This document shows positions 44,785 through 54,423 of a stretch of 64,000 nt of DNA, in pieces. The notes below the pieces were generated by a model, which made no database searches, was not told where the DNA came from, and worked only from the letters and a program-made list of their open reading frames with translations. Position 1 is the stretch's first letter; every line of letters begins with the position of its first letter. Position numbers and translations under genes: made by a program. Source of the DNA: Paenibacillus endophyticus (GTDB lineage Bacteria; Bacillota; Bacilli; Paenibacillales; Paenibacillaceae); NCBI RefSeq assembly GCF_014192395.1, contig NZ_JACHXW010000024.1, positions 55,876 to 119,875 on the forward strand, read 5' to 3'.

Positions 44785-47700
44785 ATGATGCTGAAATTTG
44801 GTTTCCGCAGTTTGTTTTGTTTGATTCTCGCAGTTGTATTAAGCATGACGAGTATTCCTCTCGTTCCGAGTGGAACGGTTCAGACGGCAGAAGCAGCAGG
44901 TTCAACCATCACGAAAAGCGGCAATGCATGGACGCTGGAAAATGATGTGCTTAGGGTCGTCCTTTCCTTCGCCGGCGGCAGTATTCAGATGACCAGCTTC
45001 TATAATAAAGAGGCGGGGAAGGAATATTTAACGGGAAGCGGCAGCAATTATTTGTTCTACTACAATTACGGCGGCAGCGACCTGTATTCCAATGACGGAG
45101 GCTGGACGATTGGTGCGGATACGATAAACAATATCTCGATATTCAGTACGACTTGGGGCAAGAGACTCGAAATTCCGATCACAAGAACGTCGCCTCAAAA
45201 TGTGACGGTCACGCTCCGATTCGAAATGTATAACGATAAGGCGGGGCTCAAATATTCAAATCTGATCAAAAATAACAGCACGTCCAACAAAACGATTACC
45301 GCTTCGGATATCATTGCGCTTAATTTTCCGAACGACGCACATACGCTGCATTATGTTCCGAATATGACATGGAGCAGTACGACAGGCGCGCTGCCGATGA
45401 ACACGGGCAAAAACGCGATTACGACATACAATACCGGCGATGGCTGGACGCTTCAGCCGGAGATGAACTGGAAGACGCAAGGAGCGGCGAACAACCTCCC
45501 GTTTGCTGGCATTAACGCTTGGAGCGGCATATCGGGTGTCAAGGTTTCGACGAATCCTGGATCTCTGCAGCTCGTGTTGTTTCCGAACGAGAAGTTCGAA
45601 TACATCTCCGTCAATATGACTGCGTTCAAGGGTGACATCATGGACGGTAAGATGGCGGTTGAGGAGCATTTCCGCAAAAGATTCAAGTACCATCACACGA
45701 CTTCCGTCTTCACGACAAACGACTGGGAATGGCTAGGCAACCGGAATGAGGCTTATTATCGCAATACCGTTATTCCAAAGGCGACGCAGGCTGGCATGGA
45801 TATGGTCATGGTGGATGATTTCTGGAATACGACCAGGGACACGACGACTGCTGCAAGTTCCTTCACGACGAATCTCGCGGCGCTTACCGATACGATCATC
45901 GCGGCCGGCATGCGCTTTGGCATCTGGTTCAGCATGACCGGTGACAATCATAACGCAGGACGTGATTTGGCCGATCCTGCCAATATCGAATTCAAACGCA
46001 GCCAAGTGGAGGATGAGATGATTCCAAATTACCATCTGTCCCATCAGATGATCGACCTGACTGAGTTCTGGCCGAACTCGGCGGCGACATCGACTTCGCA
46101 TCCGAGCGACAGCGTTTACCGTAAAAATGTGCTCGTTCGCGATTACAACAACGATATCGTCTCGCGCCATCCCGATTTCTTGACGAAGCTGACGAGCGAG
46201 GTCGATATTTATCCGACGCAAGGTGATCGTAATATTGGGCTGCTCCATATCGGAGATAATGGCTTCGTCTCCTCAAAAGGGAATGTCGATAAGAGCATGC
46301 TGATTCAAACGAACAGTTTCGGTTATTTGCCGCTCAACTCGGTTTATTATGGCGGTCTTACGACCGGCAAAGTAGAAGATTATTATTCGTACATGCCCGC
46401 CCGCGTCATCAAATTCGCGAAGGATCCGGGAACATGGAGCGCTGCAGGCATCAGCACGCTGAAAAAGTTCAACGATTGGCGGAAAAATCCGCGTATCAAA
46501 GCGCTAACCGACGGCATCATCCGGCCGCTCTACGCCGGTCCGAACTATGATACAGCAGGGCCATATGCTTGGATGTACGCACCAGACGACAAAAGCAAGG
46601 CGCTCATCATCGCAACGGCCGGCAATGAGGCTGCCGCGCCGGACGAGTTCACTCTTAATCTGCGCTGGCTTGATGACAACAAGACGTATTTGGTGGAAGA
46701 CGTCACAATGAACGATAGTGGCGCAATCGGCTATAAATATAAAGGCAGATTCACGGGAGCCGACTTGAAGACGACCGGTCTGGCCGTTAACTTCAAGGAA
46801 AATACGTCCAGAGGCAAAGCCTTCTGGATTCAAGAGGATAACGGCTCCGATATGCAGGTGCTGTATGCCGATGAGAATATAACAACATTCACGCTAAACG
46901 CAAGTACATCTAGCCTTACGATCAATGCGACAGGTACGGCTGGAACGATCGGAAAAACGGTTATTTTTGATCGGACGGCGAATAAAACGTTTATCGCTGA
47001 TATCGTTATAGGCGCTGGAGGCAGCGGTAGCGTAACGGTAGAGTCCGGCTTCAAGCACGAGGCGGAGAGCCTGCCGCTGACGATGTCCAGCGGCGGGTCT
47101 TCCTCGAACGGAAGCGACGCGGCTGCAAGCGGTGGATCGCTCAGCTATGCGAATGGCAATGCAGCAGGCGGATATGCAGACTATACAGTTAATATTCCAA
47201 GCTCCGGCACGTACAATGTAAAGGTAAGGGTGAAGAAGCATCCGGATCGGGGAATTGCGCAGCTTTATATCGACGGGGTCGCGGTAGGAGTGCCGATGGA
47301 TCAATATGCGAGTACACAAGGCTTTGTCGAATTGAATCTCGGGAATTACGCATTTGCTTCGGCGGGAGACAAGACGTTCCGATTCCAGCTTACGGGCAAA
47401 AATCCGACCAGCTCGCAATATACACTTGCCACGGATACGATCCGGTTAACATACCGGTCTCCTGACAAGCATTTGCAGCCGCGGATTTACGAGCCGGTGA
47501 AATACGAGGCAGAAACGGCAACTACGACGGTTTCTTCCGGTGGTACGAATACGGACGGGGCGGATATGTCAGCAAGCGGCGGGTCATTAAATTACGCCAA
47601 TCCGGGCAGCGTCGGCGGCTGGGTTCAATATGTGCTTAATGTTCCTGCAGCCGGTACGTATAACGTCAAGGTGCAGGTGAAGAAGCATCCGGATCGCGGA

Positions 47701-48321
47701 ACGGCTCAGCTATACATCGATGGGGTTGCGCAAGGAGCGCCTGTCGATCAATACCAAAGCGCGCAAGGGTATGCATCGGTCGATCTAGGAGACGTGACGT
47801 TCAGTTCCACAGGTACGAAGGCGTTCCGATTCCAGATTACAGGCAAGAACGCAAGCAGCAGCGTTTATACGCTAGCTACTGACTATATCGCTTTGACGAA
47901 GAAGCCGCTGACCTACGAAAGCGAAAGCTTGACTACAAACCTATCGGCAGGTTCAACGGTGACGACCGGCTCTGATTCGGCTGCGAGCGGAGGATCGCTA
48001 AGCTATAGCGGCTTCGGCGGCGTAGGCCAATGGATTGATTATTCGGTTCCCGTTCCAGCAGCGGGTACGTATGCCATCAGCACCCGAATCAAGAAACATC
48101 CGGATCGTGGAACGGCTCAACTGTATATCGACGGAGTCCTGCATGGATTTCCTGTCGATCATTATGGCAATCCGCAGGGCTATGAGACAGTCGGTCTTGG
48201 CATGGTAACATTTAGTTCGGCAGGGAATAAGATTTTCCGGTTCCAGGTTACGGGCAAAGACCCGGGCAGTAATTCCTATACGCTTGCACATGATGCATTC
48301 ATGCTGACTAAAATGAATTAA
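44785..48321 (+). CDS. Secreted GH-D/GH36-like glycosidase with three C-terminal carbohydrate-binding-like repeats
   Basis: About 1178 residues. A Sec signal peptide ends near TAEAAG. The catalytic part (to about 730) has an N-terminal beta domain and a TIM barrel resembling clan GH-D/GH36 (MDMVMVDDFWNTTRD, AAGMRFGIWFSM, GLLHIGDNGF). Then come three tandem domains of about 135 residues at 47050-47451, 47497-47900 and 47911-48318, each with YEAES-like, ASGGSLSY, GTYNV and KKHPDRG.AQLYIDGV blocks, like CBM6/CBM35-type modules. AAAGGGG lies before ATG 44785. The sugar specificity cannot be read from the sequence. Confidence 0.78.
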   Translation: MMLKFGFRSLFCLILAVVLSMTSIPLVPSGTVQTAEAAGSTITKSGNAWTLENDVLRVVLSFAGGSIQMTSFYNKEAGKEYLTGSGSNYLFYYNYGGSDLYSNDGGWTIGADTINNISIFSTTWGKRLEIPITRTSPQNVTVTLRFEMYNDKAGLKYSNLIKNNSTSNKTITASDIIALNFPNDAHTLHYVPNMTWSSTTGALPMNTGKNAITTYNTGDGWTLQPEMNWKTQGAANNLPFAGINAWSGISGVKVSTNPGSLQLVLFPNEKFEYISVNMTAFKGDIMDGKMAVEEHFRKRFKYHHTTSVFTTNDWEWLGNRNEAYYRNTVIPKATQAGMDMVMVDDFWNTTRDTTTAASSFTTNLAALTDTIIAAGMRFGIWFSMTGDNHNAGRDLADPANIEFKRSQVEDEMIPNYHLSHQMIDLTEFWPNSAATSTSHPSDSVYRKNVLVRDYNNDIVSRHPDFLTKLTSEVDIYPTQGDRNIGLLHIGDNGFVSSKGNVDKSMLIQTNSFGYLPLNSVYYGGLTTGKVEDYYSYMPARVIKFAKDPGTWSAAGISTLKKFNDWRKNPRIKALTDGIIRPLYAGPNYDTAGPYAWMYAPDDKSKALIIATAGNEAAAPDEFTLNLRWLDDNKTYLVEDVTMNDSGAIGYKYKGRFTGADLKTTGLAVNFKENTSRGKAFWIQEDNGSDMQVLYADENITTFTLNASTSSLTINATGTAGTIGKTVIFDRTANKTFIADIVIGAGGSGSVTVESGFKHEAESLPLTMSSGGSSSNGSDAAASGGSLSYANGNAAGGYADYTVNIPSSGTYNVKVRVKKHPDRGIAQLYIDGVAVGVPMDQYASTQGFVELNLGNYAFASAGDKTFRFQLTGKNPTSSQYTLATDTIRLTYRSPDKHLQPRIYEPVKYEAETATTTVSSGGTNTDGADMSASGGSLNYANPGSVGGWVQYVLNVPAAGTYNVKVQVKKHPDRGTAQLYIDGVAQGAPVDQYQSAQGYASVDLGDVTFSSTGTKAFRFQITGKNASSSVYTLATDYIALTKKPLTYESESLTTNLSAGSTVTTGSDSAASGGSLSYSGFGGVGQWIDYSVPVPAAGTYAISTRIKKHPDRGTAQLYIDGVLHGFPVDHYGNPQGYETVGLGMVTFSSAGNKIFRFQVTGKDPGSNSYTLAHDAFMLTKMN

Positions 48322-48330
48322 GCGGGAAGA

Positions 48331-48358
48331 CGGGGAGGCGGATGCCTTCCTGTTTTTT
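48331..48358 (+). terminator. Terminator of the secreted glycosidase gene
   Basis: CGGGGAGGC, loop GGAT, GCCTTCCTG (two wobbles), then TTTTTT. Confidence 0.82.
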
Positions 48359-48363
48359 CTTTA

Positions 48364-48560
48364 AAATATAGGAAAGTATATCATTTCGCCAACTTTCTCT
48401 ATATTTCTGCGCGAAACGTAAGCTTAGCCGCCAGAGGACGGCTTCAGCCGTTTACGCTTGACGTATAGGAAAGTATATGGGTTTGCTCCTACTTTCTCTA
48501 TACGTTTCGCTGAAACGATGGCGTCTATTGAAAGGACGCTGTCAGGCGTTTCTTCTTAGA
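48364..48560 (+). repeat. Composite hairpin repeat, copy C
   Basis: The longest copy: two ATATAGGAAAGTATAT-type blocks, each followed by an ACTTTCTCTATA block, flanking GAGGACGGCTTCAGCCGTTT. It ends with CGCTGTCAGGCGTTTCTTCT, like copy A. It starts right after the terminator of the glycosidase gene. Confidence 0.82.
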
Positions 48561-48703
48561 ATAGTCGATTAGGGTTGTATTTAAGATAAAGTATCCGACT
48601 GGTTAAGCTAGTGATGATAGCTGACTCTGACCGACGTACAACGGAAGTGGCTGTGAGGACTGCGAGCGGGATATGGATTTGATCTCTCAGAGAGCAATGG
48701 TGT

Positions 48704-48928
48704 ATGGCTGTGCGAGTTGTCATGGAAAGAGAGGAAGAAATCTGCCCTTCATGTGCGGTTTACCGCATTATGCAGCTGAGCGAACGCTACTATAATAAGG
48801 AATGTGAACTGCAAGTTGGAGAATACAGCGCATGTTCGGATATTCTTGGCGACTCCTCGCAGATGGTGAAGTGTTATATGTGGGTTGGAGCATGCTTGTC
48901 GATCATTCCGAGACCTGTAGATTTTTGA
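48704..48928 (+). CDS. Hypothetical 74-residue Cys-containing protein
   Basis: Possible small gene, not recognised. It contains EEICPSCAVYRIMQ and three further Cys residues. Codon choice looks like neighbouring genes, but there is no strong ribosome binding site and no known family. It may be a remnant of a larger gene. Apart from this frame and repeat copy C, the 48361-49021 gap holds nothing recognised. Confidence 0.3.
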   Translation: MAVRVVMEREEEICPSCAVYRIMQLSERYYNKECELQVGEYSACSDILGDSSQMVKCYMWVGACLSIIPRPVDF

Positions 48929-49021
48929 TTTGCCGATAAATCAATGAAGAAGCTGACGGCGGAATCATTGAAAGGTTAGCAGTGATAGGAAAAAATGACT
49001 CGCTGGAGAGGATACACAGAA

Positions 49022-52000
49022 ATGAAAATAAATGATGGCGTGTGGGATTGGGACAAGCTGCGCGAACCTGTCAGCAGCTACAGATCGGTTCCGTTATGGT
49101 CGTGGAACGACAAGCTGGAGATTGCCGAGATGGAGCGCCAGATTGAGGAAATGAACAAAGTCGGCATTGGCGGTTTCTTCATGCACGCAAGAGGCGGACT
49201 TCAAACGCCGTATATGGGCGAGGAATGGATGAACGCAGTCCGTGCATGTATCGAGAAAGCGGAATCGCTGGGCATGGAGCCATGGTTCTATGACGAGAAC
49301 GGCTGGCCTAGCGGATTCGGCGGGGGCAGCGTGCCGGCGCTTGGAATCGCTTATCAGCAAAAGAAGCTGGCAATGGAAAAGGCGCCTTTCTGTGGGGATG
49401 ACCGTTCGCGTGATCTTGGCTATTATGTCCTTGATGGGACAGGCTGGGCACGGATGCCGGTAGAGCGAGCAAATGAGGCGGATATTCGAATCTATTGGGA
49501 GGTTAATCCCTATTATATAGACACATTAAGCCGTCAGGCAATACGGGCATTCATAGACAGTACATATGAAGCTTATTGGAACAGCTTCGGCGAGTCGTTC
49601 AAACATGTGCTTAAGGGGGTGTTCACGGATGAACCCCAGTTCGGAAGAGGGGAAATACCTTGGTCGTTCGACCTGGAAGAAGCGTATCGCAAGCGGAACG
49701 GCAAGAGCGCGCTCGATATACTTCCGAGCTTGTTTCTGGATGCTGCGGATGCGAAGGAGCATCGCTACCAGTATTGGTCTTGCGTAACGGAGCTGTTTGT
49801 GGACAGCTATGCTAAGCAGATCGGCGATTGGTGCGAGGAGAAAGGTTGGTCTCTCGCGGGCCATGTGGTTGATGAGCAGACGCTTATGGGGCAAGCGACA
49901 TCTGTCGGAGATTTGATGTCCTTCTATGAATATATGCAAATTCCAGGCTGCGACTGGCTTGGGCGCTTCGTTGGAGATGAGCCGCTCGTTCCGAAGCAGG
50001 TCGGATCGGTCGCGAGGCAGCTCGGTAAGAGGCGGACGATTACGGAGAGTTACGGCTGCTCCGGCTGGAACGTCAGCATGCAGGATTTGAAGAGGATCGG
50101 CGAATGGCAGTTCGTGCATGGCATCAACATGATGTGCCAGCATTTGCAGAGCTACAGCTTGAGAGGACTGCGTAAAAGGGATTATCCGCCGTCCCTTTTC
50201 TATCAGCAGCCTTGGTGGGCAGATTACAAGCAATTTAACGACTATTTCGCAAGACTCTCCATGCTCTTGTCGGAGGGGGAGAGACAAGCCAGCATCCTTC
50301 TCTTGCATCCGATTCGTTCGGCGTGGGTTGAGCAGAGAGGATTAGACAGCTCGGCCATTGAGCCTTATCATGACGGATTCGCGGGGCTTTCAAGGCTGCT
50401 TTGCCGCTCCTTGATGGAGCATGATTACGGAAGCGAGAGCATTCTAGAGCGGCATGGCAGAGTGGAAGGCAGGAAGCTTATCGTTGGCGAGGCGGTCTAC
50501 TCGTCCGTTATCATGCCTCCAAGCGTGACCTGGAGCCGGTCGACGGTGGAGCTGTTGGTTGAGATGGCAGAGCAAGGCGGCAGCGTATTTGTCGTTGATC
50601 CGTATCCTACATTAATGGAAGGTAAAGAAGATGCTCTCTTAGAGCAGTTGTTGGCGTTAGCAATTAAGGTTTCCGCAAATCATCCGGCTATAATAGACAA
50701 GATATCACGAGCCGCAGCGCCATTCGTGCGCATGAAAACAGCGTCGGGAGAGCTTATCGCTACTGACAGGATGAATGTTCAGACGCTGAAGCTTGGAGAT
50801 GCATGGCTATATTATATTGTGAATTCGGGAGAGACGACCTGCGGTGAAGTGGAAATTGAGCTATGCCGGGAAGGTCTCGTAACGCTGCTTGATCTGGAAA
50901 CAGGGAAAGAAGAGATGCTTTTGCAGGAGCAGGGCGTCGGTTTCGCTCGTCTGGTCCTTCCAATTGCGGCTTCACAATCTTATATGCTGAAGCAGGTAAG
51001 CCTGCCAATAAGCGATAACGTGCAGATAGAGGAAACGAAGGAGCTGTCTGTAGTTGCTGCTTTGCAGACAGATGTAACTTTGACTGAGTATTGGCAGGTA
51101 AAGCATGCCGATCTCAATAGCCTGACACTGGACACATGCCGTCTGAGCGTTGAAGATGGGGAATGGAGCGAATCGACGCCTGTTATCTATTTGCAGGAAA
51201 AGCTGCTGCAGCTTGGTCGATCCGTACGAATCGCTTGCGAATTTCAATTTAACGTCTCCTTCGATACGGGCCTTGAACGGCAGCTTTATCTGGTTATGGA
51301 ACGGCCGGACAAGGCGAGTATAACATTGAACGGATATTCGATTTCGAATCAAGACTGCGGCTGGTGGCTCGATACCGCATTCAGGAAGCTCAATCTAAGC
51401 GGCAAGCTGCTTTCGGGGGAGAACATACTCGTCATTGAATCAGAATTCTATAATGCGCCGGAAACGTACGAAGCGATGGAGCGTGCGAAGACGTTCGAGT
51501 CGGAGGGCAATAAGCTAACCTACGATACGGAGCTGGAGAACGTATATTTGCTAGGTGATTTTGGCGTAAAGCCTCTTGCTCCATTCGTTGAGGGAGAGGG
51601 TGGAACGGTGTTAGCCGAGGGTCCTTTCACATTGACGGAAAGTCCAGAAATCCTTGATGGCGGCGACTTGGTGAGGCAAGGATTTCCTTTCTTTGCAGGG
51701 CGAGTTTCAGTTGAACAGACGGTATACGTAGGGGAAGGCTTGCTAGACTGGGAGGCCGTATTTTCATTTGATTCGCAGCCGGATGCGGTCGTGACGAAGA
51801 TTCGGGTCAACGGCCACGAAGTGAAGAGCTTCATATGGGAGCCTTACGTGACGGACATCGGGGCTTTTCTTGTAGCGGGAAATAATCGGATTGAACTGGA
51901 GCTTGCAGGCAGCTGCCGCAATCTGCTCGGTCCTCATCACCATATTAAACTGGAGCCGCTTAAGATCGGGCCGGACAGTTTCACGAACAAGGTGGGATGG

Positions 52001-52129
52001 ACGGATCGTGATTTGCCACCGGATACCCAGGTGTATCAAGAGCATTATGCTTTCGTTAAGTTTGGATGGTCTGCAGCGCCGAAAATAACGATGATGGCTA
52101 AGAGACAGGGTGAGATACTCGGTTTTTAA
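49022..52129 (+). CDS. GH106-like glycoside hydrolase (putative alpha-L-rhamnosidase)
   Basis: 1035 residues, no signal peptide, so probably cytoplasmic. The N-terminal barrel has SVPLWSWNDKLEIAEMERQI, NKVGIGGFFMHARGGLQTPY, GMEPWFYDENGWPSGFGGG, GVFTDEPQF and RTITESYGCSGWN, a pattern found in GH106-type and related large hydrolases. C-terminal beta-sandwich domains follow (LVMERPDKASITLNGYSI, GRVSVEQTVYVGEG). GAGAGGA precedes ATG 49022; ATG 48995 is an alternative. A terminator follows. Rhamnosidase activity is inferred from family only. Confidence 0.65.
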   Translation: MKINDGVWDWDKLREPVSSYRSVPLWSWNDKLEIAEMERQIEEMNKVGIGGFFMHARGGLQTPYMGEEWMNAVRACIEKAESLGMEPWFYDENGWPSGFGGGSVPALGIAYQQKKLAMEKAPFCGDDRSRDLGYYVLDGTGWARMPVERANEADIRIYWEVNPYYIDTLSRQAIRAFIDSTYEAYWNSFGESFKHVLKGVFTDEPQFGRGEIPWSFDLEEAYRKRNGKSALDILPSLFLDAADAKEHRYQYWSCVTELFVDSYAKQIGDWCEEKGWSLAGHVVDEQTLMGQATSVGDLMSFYEYMQIPGCDWLGRFVGDEPLVPKQVGSVARQLGKRRTITESYGCSGWNVSMQDLKRIGEWQFVHGINMMCQHLQSYSLRGLRKRDYPPSLFYQQPWWADYKQFNDYFARLSMLLSEGERQASILLLHPIRSAWVEQRGLDSSAIEPYHDGFAGLSRLLCRSLMEHDYGSESILERHGRVEGRKLIVGEAVYSSVIMPPSVTWSRSTVELLVEMAEQGGSVFVVDPYPTLMEGKEDALLEQLLALAIKVSANHPAIIDKISRAAAPFVRMKTASGELIATDRMNVQTLKLGDAWLYYIVNSGETTCGEVEIELCREGLVTLLDLETGKEEMLLQEQGVGFARLVLPIAASQSYMLKQVSLPISDNVQIEETKELSVVAALQTDVTLTEYWQVKHADLNSLTLDTCRLSVEDGEWSESTPVIYLQEKLLQLGRSVRIACEFQFNVSFDTGLERQLYLVMERPDKASITLNGYSISNQDCGWWLDTAFRKLNLSGKLLSGENILVIESEFYNAPETYEAMERAKTFESEGNKLTYDTELENVYLLGDFGVKPLAPFVEGEGGTVLAEGPFTLTESPEILDGGDLVRQGFPFFAGRVSVEQTVYVGEGLLDWEAVFSFDSQPDAVVTKIRVNGHEVKSFIWEPYVTDIGAFLVAGNNRIELELAGSCRNLLGPHHHIKLEPLKIGPDSFTNKVGWTDRDLPPDTQVYQEHYAFVKFGWSAAPKITMMAKRQGEILGF

Positions 52130-52141
52130 TTTTTATTATTG

Positions 52142-52167
52142 GCCACCTTCCCAGGTGGTTTTTTTAT
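52142..52167 (+). terminator. Terminator of the GH106-like gene
   Basis: GCCACCT, loop TCCC, AGGTGGT, then a T-run. Confidence 0.88.
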
Positions 52168-52520
52168 TTTGCTACCAAACATTTACAACTAAAAACTGAT
52201 TTTCTTGTTTAAAATGTAATTTAATTATGGAATTACTGGTCTTGGCTGAGGTGAAGTTGAACAGGCAAATCGTATATTGCAGAAATGTTGAGAAAATTGG
52301 ATAAATGCCTTTATATAATCTAATAAAATGATACTCATAGTCCGTCGACCCTGCAAATCATGTAGCATATGATTAATTTACATTCTTTGACCAAAAGGGT
52401 ATTTACTTATGAACATGATACTTGGTTTTGGACGATATTGTGCGGCAGCGCGTTCATTTTATAACTTGCTAATGCATGCTTGTCTGTCAAGTTTTAATAC
52501 TTTTAGAGGAGGATTTGAAA
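52168..52520. other. Intergenic region without a recognised gene
   Basis: About 350 nt, AT-rich. No RNA fold, repeat or clear SigA or SigD promoter was recognised; the ribosome binding site GAGGAGG of the next gene lies at its end. Confidence 0.4.
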
Positions 52521-53006
52521 ATGTCTGTTGAAGTTCATGGATCGGCAGTTAAAAGTGTCATTGAGGGATGCGGTGTATTTCAGAAAAGGGTAAAGGCACT
52601 GCTTGCAGAAAAAGGAATCGTAGAATTAGAGCTTGAAGCATGGTACTCACTTGATCATGTAATTACTGTAATTACAGATCTTTCTGCTTCGGTTGGGAGC
52701 AACTTATTGCTTGAAATTGGTAAATACATTACTAAAAATTCGGTTTTCCCTCCGGAAATGGATAGTTTTGAGAAAGCAGTTGCATTGCTGGATGTAGCCT
52801 ACCAAATGAATCATCGTAATGGAAACTATGGTGAATACAAATGTATTCAAGAAGATATAAAAACCATTCGCTTTATTTGTAATGTTCCTTACCCTGCAAT
52901 GGTTAATTTGGGTATTTTGCGAGGTTTCGCTCGTAAGTTCCAATCCTTGGCGACTATTGAGGAGGTCAATATGAATGGCGGAGGAGAGTTTATCATTAGA
53001 CTGTAA
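52521..53006 (+). CDS. Unknown helical protein, putative sensor partner of a soluble chemoreceptor
   Basis: 161 residues, not recognised. It is predicted helical with an N-terminal VHGSAVKSVIEGCGVFQKRV, a central WYSLDHVITVITDLSASVGS and a beta-like end (GGGEFIIRL). The layout (helical core, one or two Cys, a single compact domain next to an MCP) recalls stand-alone sensory domains such as HNOB or V4R, but no signature residues allow assignment. GAGGAGG precedes ATG 52521. It is 30 nt upstream of the chemoreceptor gene, so the pair is probably co-transcribed. Confidence 0.7.
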   Translation: MSVEVHGSAVKSVIEGCGVFQKRVKALLAEKGIVELELEAWYSLDHVITVITDLSASVGSNLLLEIGKYITKNSVFPPEMDSFEKAVALLDVAYQMNHRNGNYGEYKCIQEDIKTIRFICNVPYPAMVNLGILRGFARKFQSLATIEEVNMNGGGEFIIRL

Positions 53007-53036
53007 CTTAATATTAAGACAAGGGACTGAGTAGAT

Positions 53037-54146
53037 GTGATCGCAAAAGGTAAAGCATTAAAGATTCTAAAAGTCATTAAGCGAGGTTACTTGCTCTTAA
53101 TAGGAAAACGTCACATCGATGGATTGAGTGCTGAGTTTTCAAAAGACGATGCGAATCTTTCCGCGCAAACTGAAATAGCAGGTGATGCTACTACACATTT
53201 AAGTCGTGCACATCGCTTAGCAATTATGGAACTGGTTGATTCAACCGATCAAATTGCCTCTTACTCCGATGAACTTTCTGCAACTACTACTGAAAGTTCA
53301 CGAGGCATGTCAGCCATTAAATTCAGCACCGAGCAAATTTCTCAAGGAAGTGTACAAATTGCTACATTTAGCGACGAAAGCACTCGTTCTATGGAAGAAA
53401 TGGCAGAAGGGATTTCTAGGATAGCCGAAGCATCTGCCATTGTTTATGAGGCATCCATGCAATCTGCTGTAGAAGCGGAAGAAGGCAATATTTCTTTGCA
53501 GAGTGTAATGATCCAAATGAATTCCATTACGGAATCAGTAAATGAATCCGATAAGCTTATTCATTCATTGGGCGAGAGTTCCAACAAAATACGTGAAATT
53601 ATTGCATATATTTCTGGAATTGCATCTCAAACGAACTTGCTCTCACTGAATGCTGCTATTGAGGCTGCACACGCTGGTGAACAGGGTAGAGGATTTGCTG
53701 TTGTTGCTGGAGAAGTCAAGAAGCTTGCTGAACAGTCATCGAAGGCTGCTAAACAAATTACTCATATTCTTGAAGACATACGATATAAAAATGAGCAGTC
53801 AATTAGAGCCATGTCGGATGTTCGTAATGAAGTAAGCACAGGTGTGCAAAAGGTAACTGAAACAAGTGACGCCTTTCAAAAAATACTATCAGGCGCAAGA
53901 CATGTCACCGAACAAATCCATGATGTTTCTGCAGTCGCCGAGCAGCTTTCAGCAAGCTCGGAAGAAATTGCTGCATCTGTCGCAGAGATGAACCATGTCT
54001 CTCAAACAACTGCTCTTAATGTCGGAAAAGTATTAAACGCAACTGAAGAGCAACTTGGCTCGATTGAAGAGATCGCCGCTCTAGGAGAGCATTTGAACCT
54101 ATTAAACCAAGATTTGCGGGATAAAATGTCGAAATTTTTAGAATAG
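53037..54146 (+). CDS. Soluble methyl-accepting chemotaxis-type signalling protein
   Basis: 369 residues with no convincing membrane-spanning pair; a short basic hydrophobic stretch (KVIKRGYLLLIGKRH) is near the N-terminus. The C-terminal signalling domain is complete, with the hairpin tip SQTNLLSLNAAIEAAHAGEQ then GRGFAVVAGEVKKLAEQS. It should couple to CheA/CheW in the cytoplasm. No own sensor domain is present, so input may come from the 161-residue protein just upstream. Start GTG 53037 has a weak ribosome binding site. Confidence 0.88.
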   Translation: MIAKGKALKILKVIKRGYLLLIGKRHIDGLSAEFSKDDANLSAQTEIAGDATTHLSRAHRLAIMELVDSTDQIASYSDELSATTTESSRGMSAIKFSTEQISQGSVQIATFSDESTRSMEEMAEGISRIAEASAIVYEASMQSAVEAEEGNISLQSVMIQMNSITESVNESDKLIHSLGESSNKIREIIAYISGIASQTNLLSLNAAIEAAHAGEQGRGFAVVAGEVKKLAEQSSKAAKQITHILEDIRYKNEQSIRAMSDVRNEVSTGVQKVTETSDAFQKILSGARHVTEQIHDVSAVAEQLSASSEEIAASVAEMNHVSQTTALNVGKVLNATEEQLGSIEEIAALGEHLNLLNQDLRDKMSKFLE

Positions 54147-54203
54147 GATAATTGCAAGCATCACATGCATCAGTAGGGTTCCCATTTTGGCGGCTTCGCC
54201 TTT

Positions 54204-54227
54204 CAGGGATGGCCCTGCTTTTTTTAT
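54204..54227 (+). terminator. Terminator of the chemoreceptor gene
   Basis: CAGGG, loop ATGG, CCCTG, then a CTTTTTTTATT tail. Confidence 0.75.
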
Positions 54228-54423
54228 TGAATTTGATGGATACATAGATAGAAGTAAAAGAAAGGAAAGGACAATCAAAATAATAGTTGAAAGCAGCCAG
54301 TTAACGTTTTTGCAAAAGCATTTCGTGGGTGGACGTACGATAGGCGCAGTAAAGGGATGAAAAGTTGAGGATACACGGAAAAGCCTCACACAAACTACTC
54401 AAAAAAACGAAAGGAAGACGAGC

